Source of the DNA: Streptomyces cucumeris
GTDB lineage: Bacteria > Actinomycetota > Actinomycetes > Streptomycetales > Streptomycetaceae
Reading direction: 5' to 3'
DNA: 64,000 nucleotides
Assembly: GCF_024295805.1 (NCBI RefSeq)
Contig: NZ_JANCLX010000002.1
Span: forward strand, 100,720 to 164,719
This document shows positions 32,701 through 39,750 of the stretch, one piece after another (position 1 is the stretch's first letter; each line of letters opens with the position of its first letter). A program made the position numbers and the translations under genes. The notes below the pieces were generated by a model. The model was not told where the DNA came from. It saw nothing but the letters and a program-made list of their open reading frames with translations, and did no database searches.

Positions 32701-33660
32701 ATGGACATCGCGGTGCTGGCCTATGACGGCTGCTTCGACTCCGGCCTCGCGGCCTTCCTCGACGTGCTCCGGGGCGCCAACGGGATGCGCCGGGAGCTGC
32801 CGCAGCCTCCGCCCGCCTGGCGGGTCACCACCGTGGGCTTCCGCCGCCGGGTGCGCACCGGCGCCGGGCTGGAGGTGACCACCGCGCCGGTGGCCGAGGC
32901 GGCGGACGCGGATCTGCTGCTGGTCCCGGCACTGGCGGAACGGCGGCCGGAGGTGCTGCTCGCCCATGTCGCCGGGGAGCCGTCGGCGGCGGCGCGGGAG
33001 CTGGTGGCCCGGACCCGGGAGCGGGGCGCCCCGGTGGCCTCGGCCTGTACGGGGACGTTCCTGCTGGCCGAGGCGGGCGTGCTGGAGGGGCGGCGGGCGA
33101 CCACCAGCTGGTGGCTGGCGCCGGTCTTCCGTAAGCGGTACCCCGGGGTCGCGGTCGACGAGACCCGGATGGTGTGCGCGTCGGACGGGGTGATCACCGC
33201 GGGGGCGGCCTTCGGCCATGTGGATCTCGCCCTCGCGGTGGTCCGGATGACCAGCCCCGCGGTGGCCGACCTCGTCACCAGCTATCTGGTGGTGGACGAA
33301 CGGCCCGCGCAGTCGGCGTACACCATCCCCAGCGCCCTCGCCCAGAGCGACCCCGTGGTCGCCGGGTTCGAGCGCTGGGTCCGGCAGCGGCTGGAGGAGC
33401 CGGTGAGCGTGGCCGACGCCGCGCGCTCCCTCGGTGTCAGCGAACGCACCCTCCAGCGCACCGTGCGCCGCACCCTCGGCACCTCACCGGTGCGCTTCGT
33501 CCAGGACCTGCGGGTCGAGCGGGCCTCGCATCTGCTGCGCACCACCGGACTGTCGCTGGAGGCCATCGCCCGCAAGGTCGGCTACGAACACGCCAACACC
33601 CTGCGGGTGCTGCTGCGGGAGCGCACCGGCGCCACGGCCGGGACGCTGCGCTCCCGCTGA
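32701..33660 (+). CDS. GlxA/FtrA-type AraC-family regulator with DJ-1/PfpI domain
   Basis: 319-residue regulator. An N-terminal DJ-1/PfpI glutaminase-like domain (about 1-190) carries the elbow Cys in SACTGTFLLAEAG (about residue 118). A C-terminal AraC double helix-turn-helix (about 215-315) has VADAARSLGVSERTLQRTVR and LEAIARKVGYEHANTLRVLL. Relatives respond to small nitrogenous metabolites (for example arginine or carnitine derivatives), but the inducer here is unknown. ATG start directly after an inverted repeat, probably autoregulated. Confidence 0.92.
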   Translation: MDIAVLAYDGCFDSGLAAFLDVLRGANGMRRELPQPPPAWRVTTVGFRRRVRTGAGLEVTTAPVAEAADADLLLVPALAERRPEVLLAHVAGEPSAAARELVARTRERGAPVASACTGTFLLAEAGVLEGRRATTSWWLAPVFRKRYPGVAVDETRMVCASDGVITAGAAFGHVDLALAVVRMTSPAVADLVTSYLVVDERPAQSAYTIPSALAQSDPVVAGFERWVRQRLEEPVSVADAARSLGVSERTLQRTVRRTLGTSPVRFVQDLRVERASHLLRTTGLSLEAIARKVGYEHANTLRVLLRERTGATAGTLRSR

Positions 33661-33697
33661 GTTCAGGCAGAGTGAACTCACGCCGCGTTCCGCGGCC

Positions 33698-35119
33698 TCA
33701 CGGCTTCGCGGGCTTGTCCTTCCCGAACAGCCAGACGTCGTAGAGCTTCGTGAGATCTTTGCCCGAGATCCGCTCGGACAGCGCGATGAACTGCTTGGTG
33801 GTGGCGTTGCCGTGCCGGTGGTCCTTGACCCAGGTGCGCAGGATGGTGAAGAAGTCCTTGTCGCCGACGGCCCGGCGCAGCTTGTGCAGCACCATCGCGC
33901 CGCGTCCGTAGACCGGCGCGTCCGAGACCCGCGCGGCGCTCGGCGGAGCGGCGGGGGCGAAGTCCCAGATGCCGCCGCTCTCGTCGTCGGTGCCGTCGTA
34001 GAAGTTGCGGAAGGTCCGGTCGGTGGTGCGGCCGCCGTGGTCCTCCTCCCACAGCCACTCGGCGTAGGTGGCGAACCCCTCGTTGAGCCACATGTCCTTC
34101 CACAGACGGGGGGTGACCGCGTTGCCGAACCACTGGTGGGCCAGTTCGTGGACGAGGAGCATCTCGTCCGGCGCGTCGGCGAAGTACGGCTTGGTCTGGG
34201 TCTCCAGGGCGTAGCCGAGGCCGGGCAGATGGTCGACGATCGCGCCGGTGGAGGAGAACGGGTAGCGGCCGAAGGTCCGGCTCTCCCAGTCGATCACCTT
34301 GGTGATCTGGTCGGGCACCTTGGTGGAGTCCCCCGCCTCGTCGGGGTCGACCGCGACGTACTGCGGGAGTTCACCGTCGGTGGTCGTGGTGTGCACATCG
34401 AAGTCGCCGACCGCGACGGTGGCCAGGTAGGAGGCCATCGGCTCCGCGGAGCTCCAGCGGAACGTGGTGTGACGGCCGTGGGTCTTCCGCTGCTTCAACT
34501 CCCCGCCCGAGACGGCGGTCAGCCCCTTGGGCACGGTCACGGTGATGTCGTAGCGGGCCTTGTCGGAGGGGTGGTGGTTGCCGGGGAACCAGGCCATGGA
34601 GCCGGTCGGTTCACCGAGTCCGACGGCGCCGTCGTCCGTCTCGATCCAGCCCTCCTCGGACCCGTCCGGATCCTTGATGGTCTTCGGCTTGCCGTCGTAG
34701 ACCACCGTGGCGGTGAAGGCGCGGCCCTTGGGGAGGGCTGCGGCCGGGGTGAGCTTCAGCTCGGTGCCCTGCCGCTCGGCCTCGGCCGTCCGTCCGTTCA
34801 CCGTCGCCTTGCGGACGTGCAGCCCGGCGAAGTCGAGATGGAAGGAGCTCAGCGCGCTGGTGGCCCGTGCGGTGATCCTGGCGGTGCCCTTGAGGCGGTT
34901 GGAGTCGGGCGTGTAGTCGAGCGTCAGCCGGTAGTCGGTGACGTCGTAGCCGCCGTTGCCCATCTTCGGGAAAAGCTTGTCGCCGACGCCGGCGGCGCCC
35001 GGCTTGGCCCCGCGGACACGGTCAGGGCCGTCCTGTCCGCCGGAGGCCCCGGTACAGGCCGCGCTCAGGACGAGCAGCAGGGCGGTGGACACGACGCGTG
35101 GACGGCGACGTAGGGACAA
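33698..35119 (-). CDS. M1-family zinc metallopeptidase lipoprotein
   Basis: 473-residue exported aminopeptidase-like protein. A basic start and hydrophobic stretch lead to the lipobox LSAAC (about residue 21), so it should be a membrane-anchored lipoprotein. The M1 zinc site is HELAHQWFGN (about 322) with the third ligand in NEGFATYAEW (about 346). The GAMEN exopeptidase loop appears as GYALET. I chose TTG 35119: AGGAG lies 6 nt upstream and the signal peptide begins there; longer in-frame starts run into unlikely sequence. It is divergent from the GntR regulator. Confidence 0.9.
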   Translation of the reverse strand: MSLRRRPRVVSTALLLVLSAACTGASGGQDGPDRVRGAKPGAAGVGDKLFPKMGNGGYDVTDYRLTLDYTPDSNRLKGTARITARATSALSSFHLDFAGLHVRKATVNGRTAEAERQGTELKLTPAAALPKGRAFTATVVYDGKPKTIKDPDGSEEGWIETDDGAVGLGEPTGSMAWFPGNHHPSDKARYDITVTVPKGLTAVSGGELKQRKTHGRHTTFRWSSAEPMASYLATVAVGDFDVHTTTTDGELPQYVAVDPDEAGDSTKVPDQITKVIDWESRTFGRYPFSSTGAIVDHLPGLGYALETQTKPYFADAPDEMLLVHELAHQWFGNAVTPRLWKDMWLNEGFATYAEWLWEEDHGGRTTDRTFRNFYDGTDDESGGIWDFAPAAPPSAARVSDAPVYGRGAMVLHKLRRAVGDKDFFTILRTWVKDHRHGNATTKQFIALSERISGKDLTKLYDVWLFGKDKPAKP

Positions 35120-35246
35120 CGGACGCTCCTTGGTCAGGTGAGCTGGTGATCGCCAATGAAACCGGCTGAACGGGGCATTGTCGAAGGAGTCCAAGTAAAC
35201 GTCGTTGAGCTGGGGTTCACCACTTCTGGTGAAGCTCTGGCCTTCA

Positions 35247-35282
35247 GTTGCGATCGGCAACCCTCGGTTGCCAAGCTGTTGC
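35247..35282. promoter_or_regulatory. GTTGCC half-site cluster between M1 peptidase and GntR genes
   Basis: GGCAACC (35256-35262), CTC, GGTTGCC (35266-35272) is a perfect 17-bp inverted repeat. Further GTTGC half-sites occur at 35247 and 35278, the latter 11 bp after the one at 35267. The cluster lies in the 188-bp divergent region and is a plausible operator for the GntR protein on both genes. Confidence 0.55.
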
Positions 35283-35307
35283 CGACTGTCAACCACTGGG
35301 AGTGCAC

Positions 35308-36060
35308 GTGGCCTTTGGTGACCAGCCCGCATATCTCCGCGTCGCCGACGATCTCCGGAAGAAGATCGCCGCGGGCGAGCTGCCACCCCACGCGCGTCTT
35401 CCCTCGCAGGCGCGGATCCGTGAGGAGTACGGGGTCTCCGACACCGTCGCGCTCGAGGCCCGCAAGGTGCTGATGGCCGAGGGGCTGGTGGAGGGCCGCT
35501 CCGGCTCGGGCACCTATGTGCGCCCCCAGCTCGTCCCGCGGCTGCTCTCCCGCGCCGGGTACCACGGCTCGGGCCCGTCCTCCCCGTTCCGCCAGGAGCA
35601 GGCGGACGACCGGGTCATCGGCACCTGGGACGCGGTGAGCGAGCAGGAGGAGGCCGGGCCGGAGACCGCCGAGCGGCTGGGGATCGAGCCCGGTGACCGG
35701 GTGATGCGCACCCGCTATCTCTTCCGCTCGGGCGGGGAGCCGGTGATGCTCTCCACCTCCTGGGAGCCGCTCGCGATCACCGGCCGCACCCCGGTGATGC
35801 TCCCCGAGGAGGGTCCGCTGGCCGGGCGCGGGGTGGTCTCCCGGATGGCCGCCCTCGACCTGGTGGTGGACAACGTGACCGAGGAGGTCGCGGCGCGCCC
35901 CGGGCTGGCGGAGGAGGTGCTGGCGCTCGGCGGGGTGCCGGGCCACGCGGTGCTGGTCGTCTCCCGTACGTACCGCGCGGGCGGGCGTCCGGTGGAGACG
36001 GCGGATGTGGTGGTGCTGGCCGAGCGCTATCGGGTCGCGTACCACCTTCCGGTGAAGTGA
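35308..36060 (+). CDS. GntR-family (HutC/UTRA) transcriptional regulator
   Basis: 250-residue regulator. The winged helix at about 5-75 (YLRVADDLRKKIAAGELPPH, LPSQARIREEYGVSDTVALE, GLVEGRSGSGTYV) is followed by a UTRA effector domain at about 95-245. GTG 35308 has GGGAG at 35298-35302. UTRA domains bind sugars, amino acids or similar small ligands; the ligand here is unknown. It is divergent from the M1 peptidase lipoprotein. A stem-loop follows the stop. Confidence 0.92.
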   Translation: MAFGDQPAYLRVADDLRKKIAAGELPPHARLPSQARIREEYGVSDTVALEARKVLMAEGLVEGRSGSGTYVRPQLVPRLLSRAGYHGSGPSSPFRQEQADDRVIGTWDAVSEQEEAGPETAERLGIEPGDRVMRTRYLFRSGGEPVMLSTSWEPLAITGRTPVMLPEEGPLAGRGVVSRMAALDLVVDNVTEEVAARPGLAEEVLALGGVPGHAVLVVSRTYRAGGRPVETADVVVLAERYRVAYHLPVK

Positions 36061-36065
36061 CCCCG

Positions 36066-36090
36066 GGCGCCGCCCTGTTGGGGCGGCGCC
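36066..36090. terminator. Stem-loop after GntR gene
   Basis: GGCGCCGCCC (36066-36075), loop tgttg, GGGCGGCGCC (36081-36090), a perfect 10-bp stem 5 nt after the GntR stop. Confidence 0.8.
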
Positions 36091-36137
36091 ATCGATTGCG
36101 CGGCCCCTCGAACGCCAACTCCCTTTGCCCCAGGTGA

Positions 36138-36182
36138 ATTTGAGCTCGATTTGAGCTCAACTGAATTTGAGGTAGATTTGAG
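36138..36182. promoter_or_regulatory. Four ATTTGAG repeats with 11-bp phasing
   Basis: ATTTGAG occurs at 36138, 36149, 36165 and 36176. The two pairs each have 11-bp spacing (one helical turn) and the whole 18-bp pair is repeated 27 bp later. This is the pattern of a tandem direct-repeat site for an OmpR/PhoP-type response regulator. Confidence 0.65.
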
Positions 36183-36470
36183 CCGCGTATCTGCGCGGAA
36201 CTCCGGATCGAAGTCCGGCACATCGGACTCAACTCGCGTCACTCATCCATCGCGGGCCATTTGCGATAGCCGGGTACGAACATTCATCAAGAGCCCTTGA
36301 ATCCGCTGTGCGTTACGCAGGATTACCGGGGCGCTACAGATTTTCCGAGGGTGATCCGTAGAGATTTCGCGAAGGTGTAGTTCGGTGGCCCCCACGTCTG
36401 CTTTCCGTGCGTTTTACCAGCCGTTGACCTGCGGCGATGTGTTGCGCACATCACACGGACGGTCTGCCAG

Positions 36471-36486
36471 CTCAAGATCAGCTCAA
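36471..36486. promoter_or_regulatory. CTCAA pair (TTGAG inverted) near APC permease promoter
   Basis: CTCAA at 36471-36475 and 36482-36486 is the reverse complement of TTGAG, again at 11-bp spacing. It lies about 27-42 bp upstream of the putative -10 TACGAT (36513-36518), where an activator would sit. Confidence 0.5.
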
Positions 36487-36574
36487 ACCCGTGAAGCGCG
36501 CCTTCAATTCGCTTGTACGATGACGCCCGTTTGCATCAGGTGCAGGTATGGGGGTTGAAAGGAGCGTCAGGGCG

Positions 36575-38239
36575 TTGAGCACTGAACAAGGAGCCCACAC
36601 GCATTACAAAAGGTCACTGGGCACAGTGGCTCTGACCGCCGTGGGTCTCGGTTCCATAATTGGCTCCGGATGGCTGTTCGGCGCTGAGCGGGCCGCCGCG
36701 CTCGCCGGTCCCGCCGCCATCCTGGCCTGGGTGATCGGCGCCGTCGTGGCGCTGACCATCGCCCTGACCTATTCCGAGCTCGGCTCGATGTTCCCGAAGG
36801 CCGGCGGCATGGTCCGCTACGGTCAGTACTCGCACGGTTCGCTCGCCGGATACCTGGCCGCCTGGGCCAACTGGATCGCGATCGTCTCCGTGATCCCCGG
36901 TGAGGCCACCGCCTCGGTCCAGTACATGAGCTCCTGGGACTTCGGCTGGGCCAAGGAGCTGTACGACGGCAAGGAGCTCACCGGCACCGGTGTCGCCCTC
37001 GCCTCGGTGCTGCTGGTCTTCTATTTCTTCCTGAACTGGTTCGCGATCACGCTCTTCGCGAAGACCAACACCGCGATCACCGTCTTCAAGCTGGTCGTCC
37101 CGGCCCTGACCGCGGGCGCCCTGCTGCTGTCGCACTTCGACACCGGCAATGTCACGGACAACGGCGGCTTCACCCCCAACGGCTGGAGCTCGGTCTTCAC
37201 CGCGGTCGCCGTCTCCGGCATCGTCTGGGCCTACAACGGCTTCCAGTCCCCGCTGAACATGGCGGGTGAGGCGCGCAACCCCGGCAAGTCGCTCCCCAAG
37301 GCCGTCATCAGCTCGATCCTGATCGCCCTGGTGATCTACGTCGCGCTCCAGATCGCCTTCCTGACCGCGGTTCCGGCGGCCGACCTGGCGGACGGCGGCT
37401 GGTCCAGCCTGTCCTACAACTCCCCGCTCGCCGACCTCTCCCTCGCCTGGGGTCTGAACTGGCTGGCCCTGCTGCTCTACGCCGACGCCTTCGTCTCCCC
37501 GTCCGGCACCGGCATGATCTACGCGGCCACCACCTCCCGCATGATCCAAGGTGTCCAGGAGAACGGCCATCTGCCGGGGATCTTCGGCAAGGTCGACCCC
37601 AAGACCGGTATCCCGCGTCCGGCGCTGCTGCTCAACCTGGGGATCGCCTTCGCCTTCCTCGCCGTCTTCCGCGGCTGGGGCTCGCTGGCCGAGATCGTCT
37701 CCGTGGCCACCGTGATCTCCTACATCACCGGCCCGGTCGCCGTGATGTCGCTGCGCCGCCTCTCCCCGGACCTGCCGCGTCCGGTCAAGCTGCGCGCGAT
37801 GCCGATCATCGCCCCGGTCGCGATGGTCTTCGGCTCGCTGGTGCTCTACTGGGCCCGCTGGCCGCTCACCGGCAAGGTGATCTTCATCATGGCGATCGGT
37901 CTGCCGGTCTGGGCCTGGTACGAGCTGCGCAAGCCGTGGGCCGAGCTGCGCCCGCACCTGGCGGCGGGTGCCTGGATGGTGGCCTACCTGCTGGTCATGG
38001 CGGGGGTCTCGTGGGCCGGCGGTGAGGAGTTCGGCGGCCGCGGCTATCTGCCCGAGGGCTGGGACATCCTGGTCGTCGCCGCGATCGGTCTCGCGTTCTA
38101 CTTCTGGGGCGTGCGCAGCTCCTGGCGCAATCCGACGCTGCTGGAGGCGGAGCGGGAGCTGGCCGACGCCGCTGCCGAGGAGGCCGCAGAGGCCGACGAG
38201 GCCGACGACGACCTCGACAAGACCCCGGTCCGCGTCTGA
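36575..38239 (+). CDS. APC-superfamily amino-acid permease
   Basis: 554-residue permease with about 12-14 membrane helices. The APC helix-1 motif is VGLGSIIGSGWLFG (about residues 20-33), with AGPAAILAWVIGA and the E-x-G-SMFPKAGGMVRYG region after it. The C-terminal 35 residues are acidic and cytoplasmic. TTG 36575 is chosen because AAAGGAG lies 10 nt upstream; ATG 36548 (nine residues longer) is the alternative. It is a proton-coupled amino-acid or polyamine transporter of unknown specificity. The long upstream region with phased repeats implies tight control. Confidence 0.9.
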   Translation: MSTEQGAHTHYKRSLGTVALTAVGLGSIIGSGWLFGAERAAALAGPAAILAWVIGAVVALTIALTYSELGSMFPKAGGMVRYGQYSHGSLAGYLAAWANWIAIVSVIPGEATASVQYMSSWDFGWAKELYDGKELTGTGVALASVLLVFYFFLNWFAITLFAKTNTAITVFKLVVPALTAGALLLSHFDTGNVTDNGGFTPNGWSSVFTAVAVSGIVWAYNGFQSPLNMAGEARNPGKSLPKAVISSILIALVIYVALQIAFLTAVPAADLADGGWSSLSYNSPLADLSLAWGLNWLALLLYADAFVSPSGTGMIYAATTSRMIQGVQENGHLPGIFGKVDPKTGIPRPALLLNLGIAFAFLAVFRGWGSLAEIVSVATVISYITGPVAVMSLRRLSPDLPRPVKLRAMPIIAPVAMVFGSLVLYWARWPLTGKVIFIMAIGLPVWAWYELRKPWAELRPHLAAGAWMVAYLLVMAGVSWAGGEEFGGRGYLPEGWDILVVAAIGLAFYFWGVRSSWRNPTLLEAERELADAAAEEAAEADEADDDLDKTPVRV

Positions 38240-38346
38240 GCTCACCGGTCCGCATGGCCGGATGCGTGCCTCCACGTGAGAACACGTATCCGCTGAGTGA
38301 AGGTTGGGCGTAGGCTCGGGCATATGCGGACCGGGAATTCCTTGAC

Positions 38347-38378
38347 GGTCCCGCGACGGCGTCAGCCGCCGCGGGACC
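38347..38378. terminator. Stem-loop between permease and SPOR genes
   Basis: GGTCCCGCG (38347-38355) pairs with CGCGGGACC (38370-38378). It lies 107 nt after the permease stop and about 12 nt before the SPOR-gene ribosome site, so it may be a terminator or a leader structure of that small gene. Confidence 0.55.
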
Positions 38379-38400
38379 GGATGACGGAGGGGGCGGGGAG

Positions 38401-38586
38401 ATGAGTGACGGCACCGCGGTACTGCCATGGCTCGTGATCCGCCAGGACGACAACGGCAACCGCTACCGCGTCGGCCGGTACGCCACGCGGTCGGAGGCCC
38501 AGGAGGTGGCCGACCGGCTCGACGCCCAGGGTCCGGAGCACCTCTACGTGGTGGAGCGCACCGCCGCCTCCCGGCAGGCGCAGTAG
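38401..38586 (+). CDS. Small SPOR-like protein
   Basis: 61 residues with a SPOR-like pattern: WLVIRQDDNGNRYRVGRYAT, then SEAQEVADRLDAQG and [23 protein letters not shown] precedes the ATG, a very strong ribosome site. SPOR domains normally bind denuded septal glycan outside the membrane, yet this protein has no signal peptide or helix, so it should stay in the cytoplasm and its role is unclear. Small stand-alone proteins of this type are widespread in Streptomyces. 43 nt upstream of the NUDIX gene. Confidence 0.82.
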   Translation: MSDGTAVLPWLVIRQDDNGNRYRVGRYATRSEAQEVADRLDAQGPEHLYVVERTAASRQAQ

Positions 38587-38629
38587 GCGCACCGCGCCCG
38601 TTCCGCATCGCATCGCCTAGGGTTCCCGC

Positions 38630-39046
38630 ATGAGCGAGCGCGTGGTGGTGGGCGGAGCCGTTTTCGACGAGGGGCGTCTGCTGGCCGCCCGGCGCAGCGC
38701 CCCGCCGGAGCTCGCCGGCCGCTGGGAGCTCCCGGGCGGCAAGGTCGAGCCGGGGGAGACCCCGCCGCGGGCCCTGGTCCGCGAGTTGCGGGAGGAGCTG
38801 GGCGTCGAGGTCCGGCCGCTGGAGCCGCTGGCCGGTGAATGGCCGCTAAAACCGGGTTATGTGCTGCGGGTGTGGACCGCGCGGCTGGTCTCCGGTACGC
38901 CCCGTCCGCTCCAGGACCACGACGAGCTGCGCTGGCTCACCCCCGACCGGGTGGACGACGTCGACTGGCTGGACCAGGACCGTCCCGCGGTGGCGCAGGC
39001 CGTCCGCCTGCTGCGCGCCGAACGCACTCCGCCGCGCACCCGCTGA
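38630..39046 (+). CDS. MutT-type NUDIX hydrolase
   Basis: 138-residue (deoxy)nucleoside triphosphate pyrophosphohydrolase. The NUDIX box [26 protein letters not shown] lies at about residues 40-65 and matches the consensus GX5EX7REUXEEXGU. The sequence starts with [18 protein letters not shown], as in MutT/CTP pyrophosphohydrolases that cleanse oxidised nucleotides. Cytoplasmic, normal length. Probably read with the SPOR gene just upstream. Confidence 0.93.
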   Translation: MSERVVVGGAVFDEGRLLAARRSAPPELAGRWELPGGKVEPGETPPRALVRELREELGVEVRPLEPLAGEWPLKPGYVLRVWTARLVSGTPRPLQDHDELRWLTPDRVDDVDWLDQDRPAVAQAVRLLRAERTPPRTR

Positions 39047-39152
39047 CGCCCGTCCGGACGATAGGACGCCCCGGATATCGGGTATGTGCTGATTAACCTC
39101 CCTGAATCCCTACATTCCGGAGGGGCTGCACCAGGGCTGGGAAGTGATCGGC

Positions 39153-39581
39153 GTGAGTGACAGCGCAGGGCGGGCCGGACCGCGGCCCGGCTTCGCCGAG
39201 TGGATCTTCCCCGCCGAGCCGGGGGCGGTCCGCACCGCCCGCTGTCGGGTTCAGGCCGTGCTGGAGGAGTGGGGGCTGTCCGCCATGAGCGATGTCACAG
39301 TGCTGCTGGTGAGCGAACTGGTCACCAACGCGCTGCGGTACGCCAGCGGCCCGATCGGGCTGCGGATGTACGCCCGCCGCGAAAACCGTTCGTCACCCGG
39401 ATCCGTACTGATGGTCGAAGTGTCGGATCCGCTGGCCGATCCGCCGCGGGCGCGGGCCGCCGGGACCGAGGACGAGAGCGGTCGTGGCCTGGAGTTGGTG
39501 GCCCGCACCGCGCTGCACTGGGGGACCCGGAGCAGGCACGCGGGAAAAACCGTGTGGTTCGAGTTGGCTCTGCCCGGTTAG
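39153..39581 (+). CDS. Anti-sigma-factor-type ATP-binding protein (RsbW-like HATPase)
   Basis: 142-residue stand-alone GHKL/HATPase_c_2 domain. The N-box is VLLVSELVTNALRYA (about residues 50-64), then VEVSDPLADPP and the G-box DESGRGLELVARTAL, ending in GKTVWFELALPG. Such proteins phosphorylate anti-anti-sigma factors or bind sigma factors. GTG 39153 is preferred (GGGAA about 8-12 nt upstream); GTG 39144 is in frame. It lies 169 nt before the PAS/PP2C regulator on the same strand, and the two may form a signalling pair. Confidence 0.9.
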   Translation: MSDSAGRAGPRPGFAEWIFPAEPGAVRTARCRVQAVLEEWGLSAMSDVTVLLVSELVTNALRYASGPIGLRMYARRENRSSPGSVLMVEVSDPLADPPRARAAGTEDESGRGLELVARTALHWGTRSRHAGKTVWFELALPG

Positions 39582-39750
39582 GAGTGTGGGGGAGCGCTGA
39601 TCTTGAGCGCTTAACCAAAAGCCGGGACGGAAACTGATTGCGGGCTGAGATAGTGCTGTGATCGTGAAGACCGTACTCCGGATGGCCGAGGTGCTGGATA
39701 CTCGGCTATCTGTAGCCGGTCGGAGCACCTGAGCCGGAGGGGACGGGCGC

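Larger units (their letters stand above)
36091..36574. other. 484-bp gene-free region upstream of APC permease
   Basis: No credible reading frame is seen. The stretch is AT-richer than its surroundings and holds a four-copy TTGAG array (36138-36182), a CTCAA pair (36471-36486) and a possible -10 TACGAT (36513-36518). A long 5' leader or a structured RNA between 36200 and 36450 cannot be excluded, but I recognise no known riboswitch. Confidence 0.6.

Noticed and set aside
33659..33679. GAGTTCA/TGAACTC stem after the GlxA-type gene
   Set aside because: Only 7 bp with a 7-nt loop; too weak to call a terminator with confidence.
36200..36470. Possible ydaO-type or other riboswitch before the APC permease
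   Set aside because: I could not fit the conserved core of any riboswitch class known to me; direct DNA repeats explain the clearest signals.
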